DNA of 64,000 nucleotides from Anaerolineae bacterium (GTDB taxonomy: Bacteria > Chloroflexota > Anaerolineae > Aggregatilineales > Phototrophicaceae), in contig JANWYT010000006.1 of the NCBI GenBank assembly GCA_025055175.1, positions 62,001 to 126,000 on the forward strand, in the 5' to 3' direction. The notes below the pieces were generated by a model. The model was given only the letters and a program-made list of their open reading frames with translations, was not told the origin of the DNA and did no database searches. The translations under genes and the position numbers were made by a program. Of this stretch, positions 17,339 to 26,785 are shown piece after piece. Position 1 is the first letter of the stretch, and every line of letters begins with the position of its first letter.

Positions 17339-18711
17339 TCCTGGGGCGGCGTGGGCAGGTGAGGATTTAAGCCTGCCCGCTCTCGTTCCTCGCGATAGTC
17401 TTGAGGCGTGTCGATGTCGCACAAAATGCTGTCGTTGCTCACTTCCACATAGGCAATCGCAGCTTCGTTAGCGTTCATCACTTCGCGCGCGGATTGGCCC
17501 GTTTTCAAAGCCAGGATGTCTTGCCAGTAACACCGATCCAGCAGATAGGGATGGCCACGCCGCCTTTGGTAGCTGGGCATGACGATGTCTCCCTGACCTT
17601 CGGCGTAGGCCTTCAACACCTTGTAAATCGTGCGCGGCTCCATGCGCGGCTGATCGCCCAAGACGATCAGCGCCGCCGCCATGCGCGGACTGAGCGCCTT
17701 CAGGCCCGTCTGCATAGAGACTAGCATTTCACCGTTCTTGTAAGCCTTGTTGATGACACAAGTCACGCCATAGGGCTTGAGTAGGCGCTTCACTGCGTCA
17801 GCTTGGTGGCCCAAGACGACGACAATTTCTTCTAAGCGAGAGCGCACCAACTGTTCGACGATGTGTTCAATGATCGTCTTGCCGTCCTGCCAGGGCAGCA
17901 AAATTTTATGCTGACCCATGCGCGACGATAGGCCAGCGGCCAGCACCACCGCCCCTATCGGCTTCTGCACTTCGTAGATCGGATCAGCGGCGCGCACTGA
18001 GCCGATGGCTACAGCGTCAATTCGCGAGGCTTTAAGCGTCAGCCTAGCGATGGTACGAGCGCGCTGACGGCTGTGCTGGCCAAGCGGTACTTGGTTCAAA
18101 AAAGTGATGATGCGGGCCTGCGATGGCGCACCGCGCCAGCCCAACTCCTCATCGCGCAGAATTTGCGCCACCCAGGGCGCTTGGATCGGCGTCTCTGGAA
18201 AGAAGCCGTACTTTTCGTGCATAGCCTGGGGATTGTAGACATACTGTTCATTGAGCGGCTTGTCCAGCACAGACAGGGCCGCCATCTGCACGACCAGCGT
18301 CGCTTCCGACGGGATCATCGGCTCATGCGGCTTGAGAGCCTTAAATAGGCGTCCACGCGCCCCATCGGCCTCCACTAACAAAACATCGCTGTCTACGGCG
18401 TCCAGCAAGCGCCTAATCCAGTCGCCGTCTCCGCCAAAGACCTTGTTCTGACGAATTGAGTCGTACAGGAAGACAAAACGATGGTCGCTGAGAGCCTGAG
18501 ACATGATGATAGGGCTAGCGTCGTAGCGCATAGCAAAAGGCATCAGATCGAGCTGATCGACTCCAATGCGCGTCGTCGTCGTCGCCAACACGCGCCAGCC
18601 TTGCTCCATCAGCTCATAGCCTAGGCCCACCAACGCCGAGGTCTTCCCCCCTGCCCCGATGAAGGCCACTACTTCGCCCTTGCTCAGCCCGAAGGCCCGC
18701 GCTAGCTTCAC
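17329..18711 (-). CDS. YqeC-MocA fusion: molybdenum hydroxylase accessory protein / molybdenum cofactor cytidylyltransferase
   Basis: 460 residues with two domains. Residues 1 to about 250 resemble YqeC, the putative accessory factor of selenium-dependent molybdenum hydroxylases, with a P-loop-like FIGAGGKTSALVGL and TTTTRIG. From about 265, IGAVVLAAGLSSRMGQHKILL is the nucleotidyltransferase signature of MocA, which joins CMP to molybdopterin to make the MCD cofactor of xanthine-dehydrogenase-type enzymes. These are usually separate neighbouring genes; here they form one chain. It is the last gene of the long minus-strand block, 37 bases after the molybdopterin subunit, which is its likely client. 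Confidence 0.88.
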   Translation of the reverse strand: MKLARAFGLSKGEVVAFIGAGGKTSALVGLGYELMEQGWRVLATTTTRIGVDQLDLMPFAMRYDASPIIMSQALSDHRFVFLYDSIRQNKVFGGDGDWIRRLLDAVDSDVLLVEADGARGRLFKALKPHEPMIPSEATLVVQMAALSVLDKPLNEQYVYNPQAMHEKYGFFPETPIQAPWVAQILRDEELGWRGAPSQARIITFLNQVPLGQHSRQRARTIARLTLKASRIDAVAIGSVRAADPIYEVQKPIGAVVLAAGLSSRMGQHKILLPWQDGKTIIEHIVEQLVRSRLEEIVVVLGHQADAVKRLLKPYGVTCVINKAYKNGEMLVSMQTGLKALSPRMAAALIVLGDQPRMEPRTIYKVLKAYAEGQGDIVMPSYQRRRGHPYLLDRCYWQDILALKTGQSAREVMNANEAAIAYVEVSNDSILCDIDTPQDYREERERAGLNPHLPTPPQDQS

Positions 18712-18748
18712 GACTCACGCTCCCCTGTCGGCGTCCCAAGCGCAGACA

Positions 18749-20971
18749 CTAGACGACGCCCAAACCTTGACGACGCAAGGCTTCGACCACCTTGTCAGGG
18801 GTGAAGGGTTGGCTGGTCAGCCAGATGCCTGTCGCGTCGTGGACGGCCGCTGCCAACGCCGGCGTGAAGGGTAGCATGGGCATCTCAGCCATGCCGCGCG
18901 CTCCCCAGGGGCCAATTGGATCAGGATACTCTAAGATGACGCTGCGCACTTCCAGTGGCATATCCAATACCGTCGGGATGAGGTAAGTAGACAGGTAGGG
19001 ATTCAGCACCCGTCCCTCTTTGACGACCAGGCGCTCCATCAGAGCGTAGCCTAGCGCCTGGGCCACCGCGCCTTCGATCTGGCCGCGCACTTGCTGTGGA
19101 TTGATAGCTTTGCCCACGTCGTTCACAGCTACCACGCGCAGCACTTGGATGAGGCCCGTCTCCAAGTCAACTTCCACCTCAACGGCCTGCGCCGCATAAC
19201 CGTAGGCGAAGTTAGGTTCGCTGCGTCCAGTCATCGGATCATAAGGCGTGGTCTTGGGCGGACGATAGGTGAATTCGGCTTTGGCCGGGCGTTCTTCGTT
19301 GTGCCAGGCTTGCAGAGCTAGTTCAACAGCGCCGCGTATGGCGTTGCCCGCCATGAAGGTCAGGCGCGAAGCTGAGGCGCTGCCCGACGAACCCGTCTCA
19401 GCGCTATCAGAAGCGATCAAGCGCACGCGCTCCATCGGCACGCCAACAGCTTCGGCTGCCATCTGCACAAAGACCGTGTGCGCGCCCTGGCCGACGTCGG
19501 CGCCACCTTGGCGCACAATCACCTCTTCAATCTCGCGACCGCCGCGCAGCTCCACGCCAGCCCAACAGCGTTCCGGGAAGCCAAAGCTGTAACCCACGTT
19601 CTTGAAGCCAACAGCCATGCCGATTCCGCGTCGTCTGTTGGCTTCCTTAGGCTGAGTCGGGCTAGGTTTGCGCCAAGTCTCACCTTCTTGCACCCAGCCC
19701 GCTTCGCGCGCGCAGGCTTCAATGACCTGTGGTACGCTTACGCCGACAGGGAGGGGTGTGCCAGTGGACAGAATGCTGCCCTCGCGGAAGCAATTCTTCA
19801 GACGCAGGGTGACCGAGTCTATGTCTAGAGCTAAGGCCAGGCGTTCAATCATGCCCTCGGCCGCAAACAGAGCTTGCGGCGCACCAAAGCCGCGAAACGC
19901 GCCTGTGGGGATGTTGTTGGTGTAGACAGCATAGGTGTCTACGTAGATGTTGTCTACGTCGTATGCGCCGCTCACGGTCAGGTTGGCGTTGCCCAGCACC
20001 TTGTTGGAGGTGTAGTTGTAGCCGCCAGCATCGCCAATTACGCGCGCCTGGATGGCGACGATTCGGCCATCGCGCATAGCGCCCCACCTGGCGCGCACGC
20101 TGATGGGGTGGCGCTTGTGGTGATAGAGGATAGATTCTTCGCGCGACCAGACAATCTTCACCGGACGTTGCAGTTTCCAGGCCGCCAAAGCCAGCACAAT
20201 CTGCACCGACATATCTTCGCGCCCCCCGAACGCACCGCCAATCGCAGGATAAACCACACGCACCTGTTCGGGTGGCAAATTCAGCGCATGATAGATTTGT
20301 TCCTGGTCTTCATGCGTCCACTGGCCAGCCACCAGCACCGTCACCCGCCCTTGCTCGTCGATATAGCCCAGACCCGCTTCTGGCTGCAAATAGGCGTGTT
20401 CCTGCCAACTTGTGTGAAATTCATCTTCGACGATCACGTCCGCCTGGGCAAAGGCCGCTTCAACATCGCCCTTGCGAATGCGGTAGTGGGCGACGATGTT
20501 GTTGGGCGTATCAGGATGAAGCTGAGGCGCGCCATCCTGCATAGCCTCCTCAGGATCGAAGACCGCAGGCAAGTCTTCATAATCAACGCGCACCAGCCCC
20601 ACCGCCTGAGCAGCGATGGCTTCCGTCTGGGCTACCACGACGGCCACTACATCCATGTAACAGCGCACAATATCCGTGCCGAGTTTGTCACCGCCCGGCC
20701 CGCAGATGACGGGTTGATCCTTGATGACTAGGCCGTATTCGTTGACAGGAACATCTAGAGAGGTGAAGACAGCCACCACCCCAGGCAGAGCAAGGGCTGC
20801 GCTGACGTCCACGCCACGCACGCGGGCATGGGCGCGCTCGCTCCATTTCAGCTTCATCCAAAGCTGGCCTTCGATGTTCACATCGCTGGGATAGGGCGTC
20901 TCGCCCGTCACTTTGCCCAGGGCGTCCAAACGCTTGACGGATTGGCCAATGACGAGGTGTTTATCAGCCAT
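18749..20971 (-). CDS. Xanthine-dehydrogenase-type molybdopterin-binding subunit
   Basis: 740 residues, normal for the large subunit of the xanthine oxidase family. Visible signatures are GKVTGETPYPSDVNIEG, AIGGAFGGREDMSVQ, AFRGFGAPQALFA, the VGQGAHT glutamine loop near the molybdenum, and GARGMAE, where Glu 696 is the catalytic base. It hydroxylates an N-heterocycle such as a purine at the Mo centre and passes electrons to the Fe-S/FAD subunit encoded just upstream. It could instead be a CO-dehydrogenase-like or aldehyde oxidase, but the AYRCSFR loop of CoxL is absent. The neighbours YgeW, SsnA, YqeC and MocA favour a purine substrate. Confidence 0.9.
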   Translation of the reverse strand: MADKHLVIGQSVKRLDALGKVTGETPYPSDVNIEGQLWMKLKWSERAHARVRGVDVSAALALPGVVAVFTSLDVPVNEYGLVIKDQPVICGPGGDKLGTDIVRCYMDVVAVVVAQTEAIAAQAVGLVRVDYEDLPAVFDPEEAMQDGAPQLHPDTPNNIVAHYRIRKGDVEAAFAQADVIVEDEFHTSWQEHAYLQPEAGLGYIDEQGRVTVLVAGQWTHEDQEQIYHALNLPPEQVRVVYPAIGGAFGGREDMSVQIVLALAAWKLQRPVKIVWSREESILYHHKRHPISVRARWGAMRDGRIVAIQARVIGDAGGYNYTSNKVLGNANLTVSGAYDVDNIYVDTYAVYTNNIPTGAFRGFGAPQALFAAEGMIERLALALDIDSVTLRLKNCFREGSILSTGTPLPVGVSVPQVIEACAREAGWVQEGETWRKPSPTQPKEANRRRGIGMAVGFKNVGYSFGFPERCWAGVELRGGREIEEVIVRQGGADVGQGAHTVFVQMAAEAVGVPMERVRLIASDSAETGSSGSASASRLTFMAGNAIRGAVELALQAWHNEERPAKAEFTYRPPKTTPYDPMTGRSEPNFAYGYAAQAVEVEVDLETGLIQVLRVVAVNDVGKAINPQQVRGQIEGAVAQALGYALMERLVVKEGRVLNPYLSTYLIPTVLDMPLEVRSVILEYPDPIGPWGARGMAEMPMLPFTPALAAAVHDATGIWLTSQPFTPDKVVEALRRQGLGVV

Positions 20972-20998
20972 AAAACGTACTCCGTGCCAGCGGCAGAC

Positions 20999-21400
20999 TC
21001 ATCGCCCTCCGCCTTCTTTGTTGCGAGCGCGCATTTTAGCCTGCATTTCTTTCTTGCGGCGCTTGGCAGCTTCCATCTCCTTTTGGCGTTCGCGCTTCTC
21101 GCGATCTAGGTCACGCTCAGTGACGCCCTTGGGCATGCGCGGTTGGAAGGCTGCGTAGGCCATAGACAGCACCATAATGAAGATGAGGAAGATAGCGCCT
21201 GCGACGACGAAGCGCACCTCTGGCTGACTAGGGAAGCCGCTGATACGCAGCCTCAGCTCGCGGAAGGCCGGCTCGCTCAGGAAATATGAGGCTGCGCCGA
21301 CCACCAGGACGATGATGAAGCCTAGAGCGTACAGGAAAGGCTGCCATCTACTTCTGGGTCTGGCGGCTTTTTTCGCTGAATATTCGTCTTCAAAACTCAT
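20999..21400 (-). CDS. Small two-helix membrane protein within the xdh genes
   Basis: 133 residues, not recognised. Two membrane helices are visible (FLYALGFIIVLVVGAASYFL and VVAGAIFLIFIMVLSMAYAAF), with a long, highly charged Lys/Arg/Glu tail (DREKRERQKEMEAAKRRKKEMQ) that should form a cytoplasmic coiled coil. It overlaps the FAD/Fe-S subunit gene by 4 bases and sits 27 bases before the molybdopterin subunit. Its position between the two subunits suggests a membrane anchor or assembly factor for the enzyme (inference only). Confidence 0.75.
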   Translation of the reverse strand: MSFEDEYSAKKAARPRSRWQPFLYALGFIIVLVVGAASYFLSEPAFRELRLRISGFPSQPEVRFVVAGAIFLIFIMVLSMAYAAFQPRMPKGVTERDLDREKRERQKEMEAAKRRKKEMQAKMRARNKEGGGR

Positions 21401-22836
21401 GATGATGTCTCCTTCGGTTGAGCCACTTTGCGACGGCTCGCTTCGATGAACGCCTGGATGATATTATAATATCCTGTGCAGCGGCACAAATTCCCACTCA
21501 TGCTTTGCTGGATTTGCTCTTGGCTGGGCTGAGGTATCTCCTCCAGCAACTTTGCGCCACTCATCAAGAAGCCTGGCGTGCAGAAGCCGCACTGTACAGC
21601 GTCTGCCTGTACAAAAGCCGCTTGAATGGGGTGCAGCTCCTCGCCCTTCAGACCTTCCACTGTGATGATGTGCGCTCCATGCGCGCGCGGCGCCGCCACC
21701 ATGCAGCTCATGACCGCCGCGCCATCCAAGAAGACAGTACAAGCCCCGCACTCGCCTTCGGCGCAACCCTCTTTCGTACCAGGCAGGCCCACATCATCGC
21801 GCAGCCAGTGCAGCAGCGTCTTGTGCTGGCCTGTCGCTATGCGCACCGCCTGGCCGTTGATCGTCGCCTCAATCGGCGTTTCGGCATCGTGCTGCTGAGC
21901 CGTCGCCAGCGCTTGGCTGTTCACGCGAGCCTGGTGTTCACCCCAGAGCATGGGCGGGTTGTGCGGGTAAGACTCAGCTTCACGGCCCTCGGCCAGCAGG
22001 CGAAGCGCACGCGCCACCAGCACCTTGACCATCTCGGTGCGATAGGCTGCCGTGCTGCGCACGTCATCGATGGGGCTTGGGGCAGCGCCTGCTAGGCGCG
22101 CCACTTCGCGGATGGTGGTGTCATCCAACGTGCGGCCTATCAAAGCCGACTCGGCTACCGCCGCGCGGATGATCGTTGGTGCGACGCTGCCCAAAGCAAT
22201 GGCAGCGCGCGTCACCGTCGGCCCATCGAATGCCAACACGACGGCGCAGTTTACGACGCTGATGGCTTGCGCGCGGCGCAAACCCAGCTTGAGGAAGACA
22301 CCACGTTCATGAGGCTGGAGGGCAGCAAATTGGACAGAGGTCAGCACTTCGTTGGGCTGCATGACTGTGCGCCGCAGGCCTATGTAGAAGTCCTTCAATT
22401 CAACGGTGCGCTCGCCCTCGGTGCTAGCCAGGGTCACGCTGGCGGAGAGGGCCATCAGCGGCGTGATGGTGTCGTTGGCTGCCGAGCCTGTGATGAGGTT
22501 GCCGGCCACCGTCGCGCGATTGCGAATCTGAGGCGCGCCTACTTCCCAACTAGCCTGGGCTAGGGGCAATGCCCGCTGGCGAATCAGATCGCTGGCGACG
22601 ACGTGGTTGTGATTGACCAGCGCCCCCAGGCGAATTTCATCGCCATGCTGGCTGATAGCGTCCAGGCCAGGCACGCGCGTAATGTCGATCAAGGCTTTGA
22701 CGTCGGGACGCTTGCCTTGTTCCAGCTCCAACAGCAAATCGGTGCCGCCGGCGATGATGCGCGCCTGCGCGCCATACATGCTCAACAATTCTAACGCTTC
22801 AACCAAGTTGCTTACGCTGTGATACTTCTCCCACAT
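21397..22836 (-). CDS. Fused FAD-binding and 2Fe-2S subunit of a xanthine-dehydrogenase-type enzyme
   Basis: 479 residues. Residues 1-290 form a CoxM/XdhB-type FAD domain (ARIIAGGTDLLLELE; GAPQIRNRATVAGNLITGSAANDT). Residues of about 320-479 form the CoxS/XdhC-type iron-sulfur domain with two clusters: CAEGECGAC plus a later SCMV cysteine for the plant-type centre, and CGFC ... CRC for the second. The order FAD then Fe-S in one chain is reversed relative to eukaryotic xanthine dehydrogenase, where Fe-S comes first. It passes electrons from the Mo subunit to NAD or another acceptor. Gap to the next upstream gene is 12 bases. Confidence 0.92.
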   Translation of the reverse strand: MWEKYHSVSNLVEALELLSMYGAQARIIAGGTDLLLELEQGKRPDVKALIDITRVPGLDAISQHGDEIRLGALVNHNHVVASDLIRQRALPLAQASWEVGAPQIRNRATVAGNLITGSAANDTITPLMALSASVTLASTEGERTVELKDFYIGLRRTVMQPNEVLTSVQFAALQPHERGVFLKLGLRRAQAISVVNCAVVLAFDGPTVTRAAIALGSVAPTIIRAAVAESALIGRTLDDTTIREVARLAGAAPSPIDDVRSTAAYRTEMVKVLVARALRLLAEGREAESYPHNPPMLWGEHQARVNSQALATAQQHDAETPIEATINGQAVRIATGQHKTLLHWLRDDVGLPGTKEGCAEGECGACTVFLDGAAVMSCMVAAPRAHGAHIITVEGLKGEELHPIQAAFVQADAVQCGFCTPGFLMSGAKLLEEIPQPSQEQIQQSMSGNLCRCTGYYNIIQAFIEASRRKVAQPKETSS

Positions 22837-22848
22837 GGCCTGCCATCT

Positions 22849-23466
22849 CTACTTCAACGGTTCAATATCTATGACGGTATACGGGTTGACGTTGACGATT
22901 CGCGTCTGGTGATAGTCCGTCTGCACGACCTGTCGCCGATCCCAGGTGTGGACGTGACCATGCACCATGTAGCGCGGATGATACCACTCCATGAAGCGCA
23001 GGAATGACTCGAAGCCATTGTGCGGATAATCTGCTGCGTCGTGGATGCCCTTCGGCGGGGCATGGGTCACGAATACATCGACGCCTGCGCCGCGCCGCCA
23101 GCGATTATAGCGCAGACGTGGCGCTAACTTCAGAACGTTCACGCGCATTTCTGCAGGCGTGTATTGAATTGTACCGCGATTATAGCGTATTGAGCCTTCC
23201 AGGCCCACGAACGACAAGCCCATGTACTCAAAATAGTTCATGTGCAGATTAATCCCGCCTGGTGGTTCTTGCTCGTACATCTCGTCGTGGTTGCCGCGCA
23301 CATACAGCAACGGCACACTGAGGATAGTTGAGATGAAGTCCAGGTAAGCCGCCGGCATGTCGCCACAGCTGACGACGACGTCGACGTCGGCGTGGCGCCT
23401 GCGCAGATTGGCGGCATTCTCTAATTGGGGCATGACCGTATCGCTCACGAATAGAATCTTAGCCAT
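22849..23466 (-). CDS. Calcineurin-like metallophosphoesterase
   Basis: 205 residues from ATG 23466; an in-frame GTG two codons upstream is the alternative. Motifs visible are SCGDMP (GD), RGNHDE (GNHD), VTHAPPKG and HGHVHTW (GHxH). The first motif, normally DxH, reads SDTV, so one metal-ligand histidine is missing or shifted, as in a subset of this superfamily. The substrate is unknown. It lies between xdhC and the FAD/Fe-S subunit with 12-base gaps on both sides, which hints at a nucleotide or cofactor substrate (inference). Confidence 0.85.
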   Translation of the reverse strand: MAKILFVSDTVMPQLENAANLRRRHADVDVVVSCGDMPAAYLDFISTILSVPLLYVRGNHDEMYEQEPPGGINLHMNYFEYMGLSFVGLEGSIRYNRGTIQYTPAEMRVNVLKLAPRLRYNRWRRGAGVDVFVTHAPPKGIHDAADYPHNGFESFLRFMEWYHPRYMVHGHVHTWDRRQVVQTDYHQTRIVNVNPYTVIDIEPLK

Positions 23467-23478
23467 GCCCACGCACTT

Positions 23479-24291
23479 TCAAGCGTCTAGCCAGCGCATG
23501 GGAGCGCCACTCCCCCCACGCCGCACCATGACAATCTCAGCCAAAATGCTCAGGGCAATTTCGCGCGGCGACTCGGCCTCCAACTCCAAGCCGATTGGGG
23601 CATGCACGCGCCTGATTTGCTCCTCGCTCATGCCCACCTCGCGTAGGGCTTTCACCGTCAAGGCCCAGCGGCGCTTGCTGCCGATCAGGCCCACGTAGCG
23701 CGCCGACGTGCTAGCCAGAGCAGGCAAAAGCTGCACATCGACAGGCAGACCGCGCGTCAGGCAGGCGATGTAGGTGTTGCTCGTAATCGTCGTATGCTGT
23801 GGAACTTCGTGCGGCTTGCAGATGACGTAGCCATCTAGGCCAGGCGCATAGCCTGGATTGGCGAATTCGGGCCGATCATCGCATAGCACTACGCGAAAGC
23901 CTAGCCATTTGCCCAGTTCGGCAACGGCCTTGCCAGTGTGTCCCCCACCAATCACCAGCAACGTGGGGGCAACCTCCAACGGCTCGATGAAGATGCGGGC
24001 CGTGCCGCCGCAAACGCCGGGGTCGCCGTCTTCCAGATTATTCAGAGTGTAAGTCTCAAGGCGAGCTTGGCCATCCACCAGCGCTGCCAGCGCCGCCTGG
24101 ATGACGCGCGCTTCCATTGAGCCACCACCTACTGTGCCGACGATACGGCCATCGGCGTAGACCAGCATTTTGCTGCCCACGTGGCGCGGCATACTCCCCT
24201 GAGTCTCGATCACTGTCGCCAAAGCAGCGCTCTGACCACGCTGGTGGACTTCCAGCAGCGCGGCGTAGACAGCTTCATGGTCATCGGCCAA
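23479..24291 (-). CDS. xdhC: XdhC/CoxI-family molybdenum hydroxylase maturation protein
   Basis: 270 residues. The XdhC/CoxI N-terminal signature (VIETQGSMPRHVGSKMLV ... GTVGGGSMEARV) and the Rossmann-like second domain (LLVIGGGHTGKAVAELG ... VGLIGSKRR) are both clear. Family members bind the molybdenum cofactor and insert its sulfurated form into xanthine-dehydrogenase-like apoenzymes. It is separated from the Fe-S/FAD subunit only by the phosphoesterase gene and overlaps the upstream membrane protein gene by 11 bases. Confidence 0.92.
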   Translation of the reverse strand: MADDHEAVYAALLEVHQRGQSAALATVIETQGSMPRHVGSKMLVYADGRIVGTVGGGSMEARVIQAALAALVDGQARLETYTLNNLEDGDPGVCGGTARIFIEPLEVAPTLLVIGGGHTGKAVAELGKWLGFRVVLCDDRPEFANPGYAPGLDGYVICKPHEVPQHTTITSNTYIACLTRGLPVDVQLLPALASTSARYVGLIGSKRRWALTVKALREVGMSEEQIRRVHAPIGLELEAESPREIALSILAEIVMVRRGGSGAPMRWLDA

Positions 24292-26746
24292 TGCGAACCT
24301 CTCCTAAGAACAAGCGCCCGTCTTCAGAAGTGGCTAAAGTATGGCTGTTAGCTATGAGTCTTTTATGAGAACGCGCATCGTAGAAACCGATAGCCAGGCG
24401 GTACAGGCCAGGTGGCAACGAGTCGATGTCTAGCTCGGTCACCTCTGACCAGGCCGAGGGAAGAAGGTTACCCAGGGCCGCTCCACCCTGTAAATAGCCA
24501 TCCCATTGAACAGGCGGCGGCTTATCCTGAGCAGCAGACGGGTAGAGATGAATGAAGCCGCGCACATCGCCGTGTGCGTTACCATTCGACCACCAATCCA
24601 GCGACACTTGCAAGCCGTCTGCCAGACGTTGGCTAGCCCAGCCTCGCAGGACGAGCGCGCCGTCTTGAAAGCTGGCTAGCTCTGCGGAGGCGCGTGGCAG
24701 CGGCGCGAGCGGACTACCGTCCTCTGTCTGGATGAGCCAATGCCAGCCTGCTTCGTAGCGCGCCCCACCCAAGCCGACCTCCAAGCGCTCCGTCACTCTG
24801 TCAGCAGGGATGAGGGTGGTCAACTCTAGCCATTGGCCGCCTATGCCAGACAGAATGCGCGTCTCCAGCGCTTCACCGTTGACTTGTATCAACAGATCGC
24901 CAGGCGCGTCGGCGTGCAGGCGCGTCACTAGGGCTGCTTCTTGGCCTGGCCTAGCCTGCATGATGAACGTCTCACCGTTCACAGGACGCACGCCATCCAG
25001 CAAAGGACGATTGTTCAGCGGCAGTTGGCGCGGCAGAGTGAGAAAGCCAGCGCTGCCATCGACGCGCCGCCATTGGTAGCCGTGAGCCTGCTCGTCACGC
25101 CAATCTGCTACGTTCAGGCTATCTACGATTCGCGCCTGCTCGCTCAGCCAGCGCAAGGCCGCGCGCGGCTCATGCCTGTCTTGCGCCGCTAGCGCCGACC
25201 AGTCAGGCCGATAGATGGCCTGTCGCGGGCCAGCCAACGCCACGTTGTAAACAGGCAAAGCTTGGCCTACGTCAAAGACTGCCAGTGGCTCAGCGTACAA
25301 AGCCGTATTGGCCAGCAGGCCCAAGCCGTAGCCATGCCCCTGCCCATAGCTGGCGATGAAGTTGGGCTGTTCGCGCAGCAGCAGTTCCGCCACGCTGCCC
25401 ACACCATTGCGCCAGTACTGGGCCGCTTGTGGCGTGGTCAGGCCCACCATGTCCAGAGTCGTCCGTCCGCCCAGGTAGCGAATCAGCCCTACGTCGTGGA
25501 CGGCAACGACGCTATCCTCTGGTGTATTCTCAGCGACCCAACGAGCCATCGCGTAGGGCTGGGCGCGCACATAAGCCACGTTGGCAGCGTAGAAGACCAG
25601 GTACTGGCTCGTCAGCAGCAGGCAAGCTACCAGGCTGATTGCAGCGTACAAACGGGCGGCGTGACGGCCCACGCGCAGGGCATAACGCGGCACATCAGCC
25701 AGAGCGAAGGCTACTAGCGGTACGAACAGGGCCACCAGCGGCATTTGATAGCGCTTGAAGTGCCAAAAAGCGTTATCCAGCGTGGCCACCGCTCCGCTGA
25801 GCAGCAGCGCCCAAACTAGCACCAACAGCGCCACCGGCCGACCCTGTGACCGCGTCCACAAGCTGCCCCAACCTACCAGGGCCACCCCCAACAGCAACGG
25901 CGGCAGCTGACCGCCGTCGCGGCCTTCGCCGCTCAGGAACTCTGCCCAAGTGCGCAGGAAATTCTCAGCGATTCGACTGGCTATGTCGAGCGGATCGGCG
26001 TAGGGGCTGGCCAAAATAGACTTAGCTTGGTTGCCACTGGCCACCCAAGAACCTGTCAAAGCTGTATTCACCAGAGGCTGGAGAGCCAGCGCTGCCAAAG
26101 GCAGCAGAGCCAAGCTCTGGGCGCGCCAGCCTACCCCGCGCAAGCGCAGCAGCAGGGCTATCCCCGCTGAAGCCGCCAAAAAACCGCCTTCAGGCCGCAT
26201 GAGCGCCAACAGCACGCCAAACAGGGCGAAAGAGGCGACGCGCTCCTGAGCATAGGCCCACAGCGTCCACAGGGTCAGGGCCATCACCAGGGTCGTCTCC
26301 ATGCCACTGAAGGCGTGCCAGCTCGTCGCGCCCAGCAGCACAAACAGGAAGGGAGCAACGCTCTGCACCCAAGCAGGCGCGCCCCACCACAGCGCTAAGC
26401 AGCGCACCACCCAAGCTGAAGCCAGCAGTCCACCAACTCCAACGAGTATGGCCCACAGTCCCAGGCTGAGGCCTTGCCAACCCAGCGTATGACCCAGAGC
26501 CAGCAGCAACGGATACAAGAAGCTGGTCGCGCCACTGGTGGGAGGCTGTCCAGGATTGTAAACGTTGAACTGGCCCAGGGCCGCCTGGCGCGCATACTGG
26601 AGATGAATGTAGGCGTCGTCCAGAGGCAGCAAGCCCTGGCCATCGCCTGCCGACACATACAGGACGGCCAGCAGACCTGTTAAGCTGCACAGCCCCGCCC
26701 AGGTCAGCAATGCCGTACAGCGCACGGACGGCGTCTGCGTCGTCAA
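24281..26746 (-). CDS. Polytopic GT-C-like glycosyltransferase-type membrane protein
   Basis: 821 residues. The N-terminal two thirds hold roughly ten hydrophobic segments, with an acidic motif after the first helix (LPLDDAYIHLQYARQ) that is typical of GT-C lipid-linked sugar transferases. The last 300 residues are soluble and beta-rich, presumably outside the membrane. Only four lysines occur. No donor or acceptor can be named. It overlaps xdhC by 11 bases and lies 39 bases after the LLM oxidoreductase gene; a functional link with those genes is not obvious. Confidence 0.75.
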   Translation of the reverse strand: MTTQTPSVRCTALLTWAGLCSLTGLLAVLYVSAGDGQGLLPLDDAYIHLQYARQAALGQFNVYNPGQPPTSGATSFLYPLLLALGHTLGWQGLSLGLWAILVGVGGLLASAWVVRCLALWWGAPAWVQSVAPFLFVLLGATSWHAFSGMETTLVMALTLWTLWAYAQERVASFALFGVLLALMRPEGGFLAASAGIALLLRLRGVGWRAQSLALLPLAALALQPLVNTALTGSWVASGNQAKSILASPYADPLDIASRIAENFLRTWAEFLSGEGRDGGQLPPLLLGVALVGWGSLWTRSQGRPVALLVLVWALLLSGAVATLDNAFWHFKRYQMPLVALFVPLVAFALADVPRYALRVGRHAARLYAAISLVACLLLTSQYLVFYAANVAYVRAQPYAMARWVAENTPEDSVVAVHDVGLIRYLGGRTTLDMVGLTTPQAAQYWRNGVGSVAELLLREQPNFIASYGQGHGYGLGLLANTALYAEPLAVFDVGQALPVYNVALAGPRQAIYRPDWSALAAQDRHEPRAALRWLSEQARIVDSLNVADWRDEQAHGYQWRRVDGSAGFLTLPRQLPLNNRPLLDGVRPVNGETFIMQARPGQEAALVTRLHADAPGDLLIQVNGEALETRILSGIGGQWLELTTLIPADRVTERLEVGLGGARYEAGWHWLIQTEDGSPLAPLPRASAELASFQDGALVLRGWASQRLADGLQVSLDWWSNGNAHGDVRGFIHLYPSAAQDKPPPVQWDGYLQGGAALGNLLPSAWSEVTELDIDSLPPGLYRLAIGFYDARSHKRLIANSHTLATSEDGRLFLGEVRIGR

Positions 26747-26785
26747 GCCTGCCCTCCTGCTCTCAAGTTGGGAAGACCAGGCCTC

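Noticed and set aside
19874-20731. Plus-strand open frame of 285 codons opposite the Xdh large subunit
   Set aside because: Antisense shadow of a conserved gene, His/Arg-rich without domain signals or ribosome-binding site.
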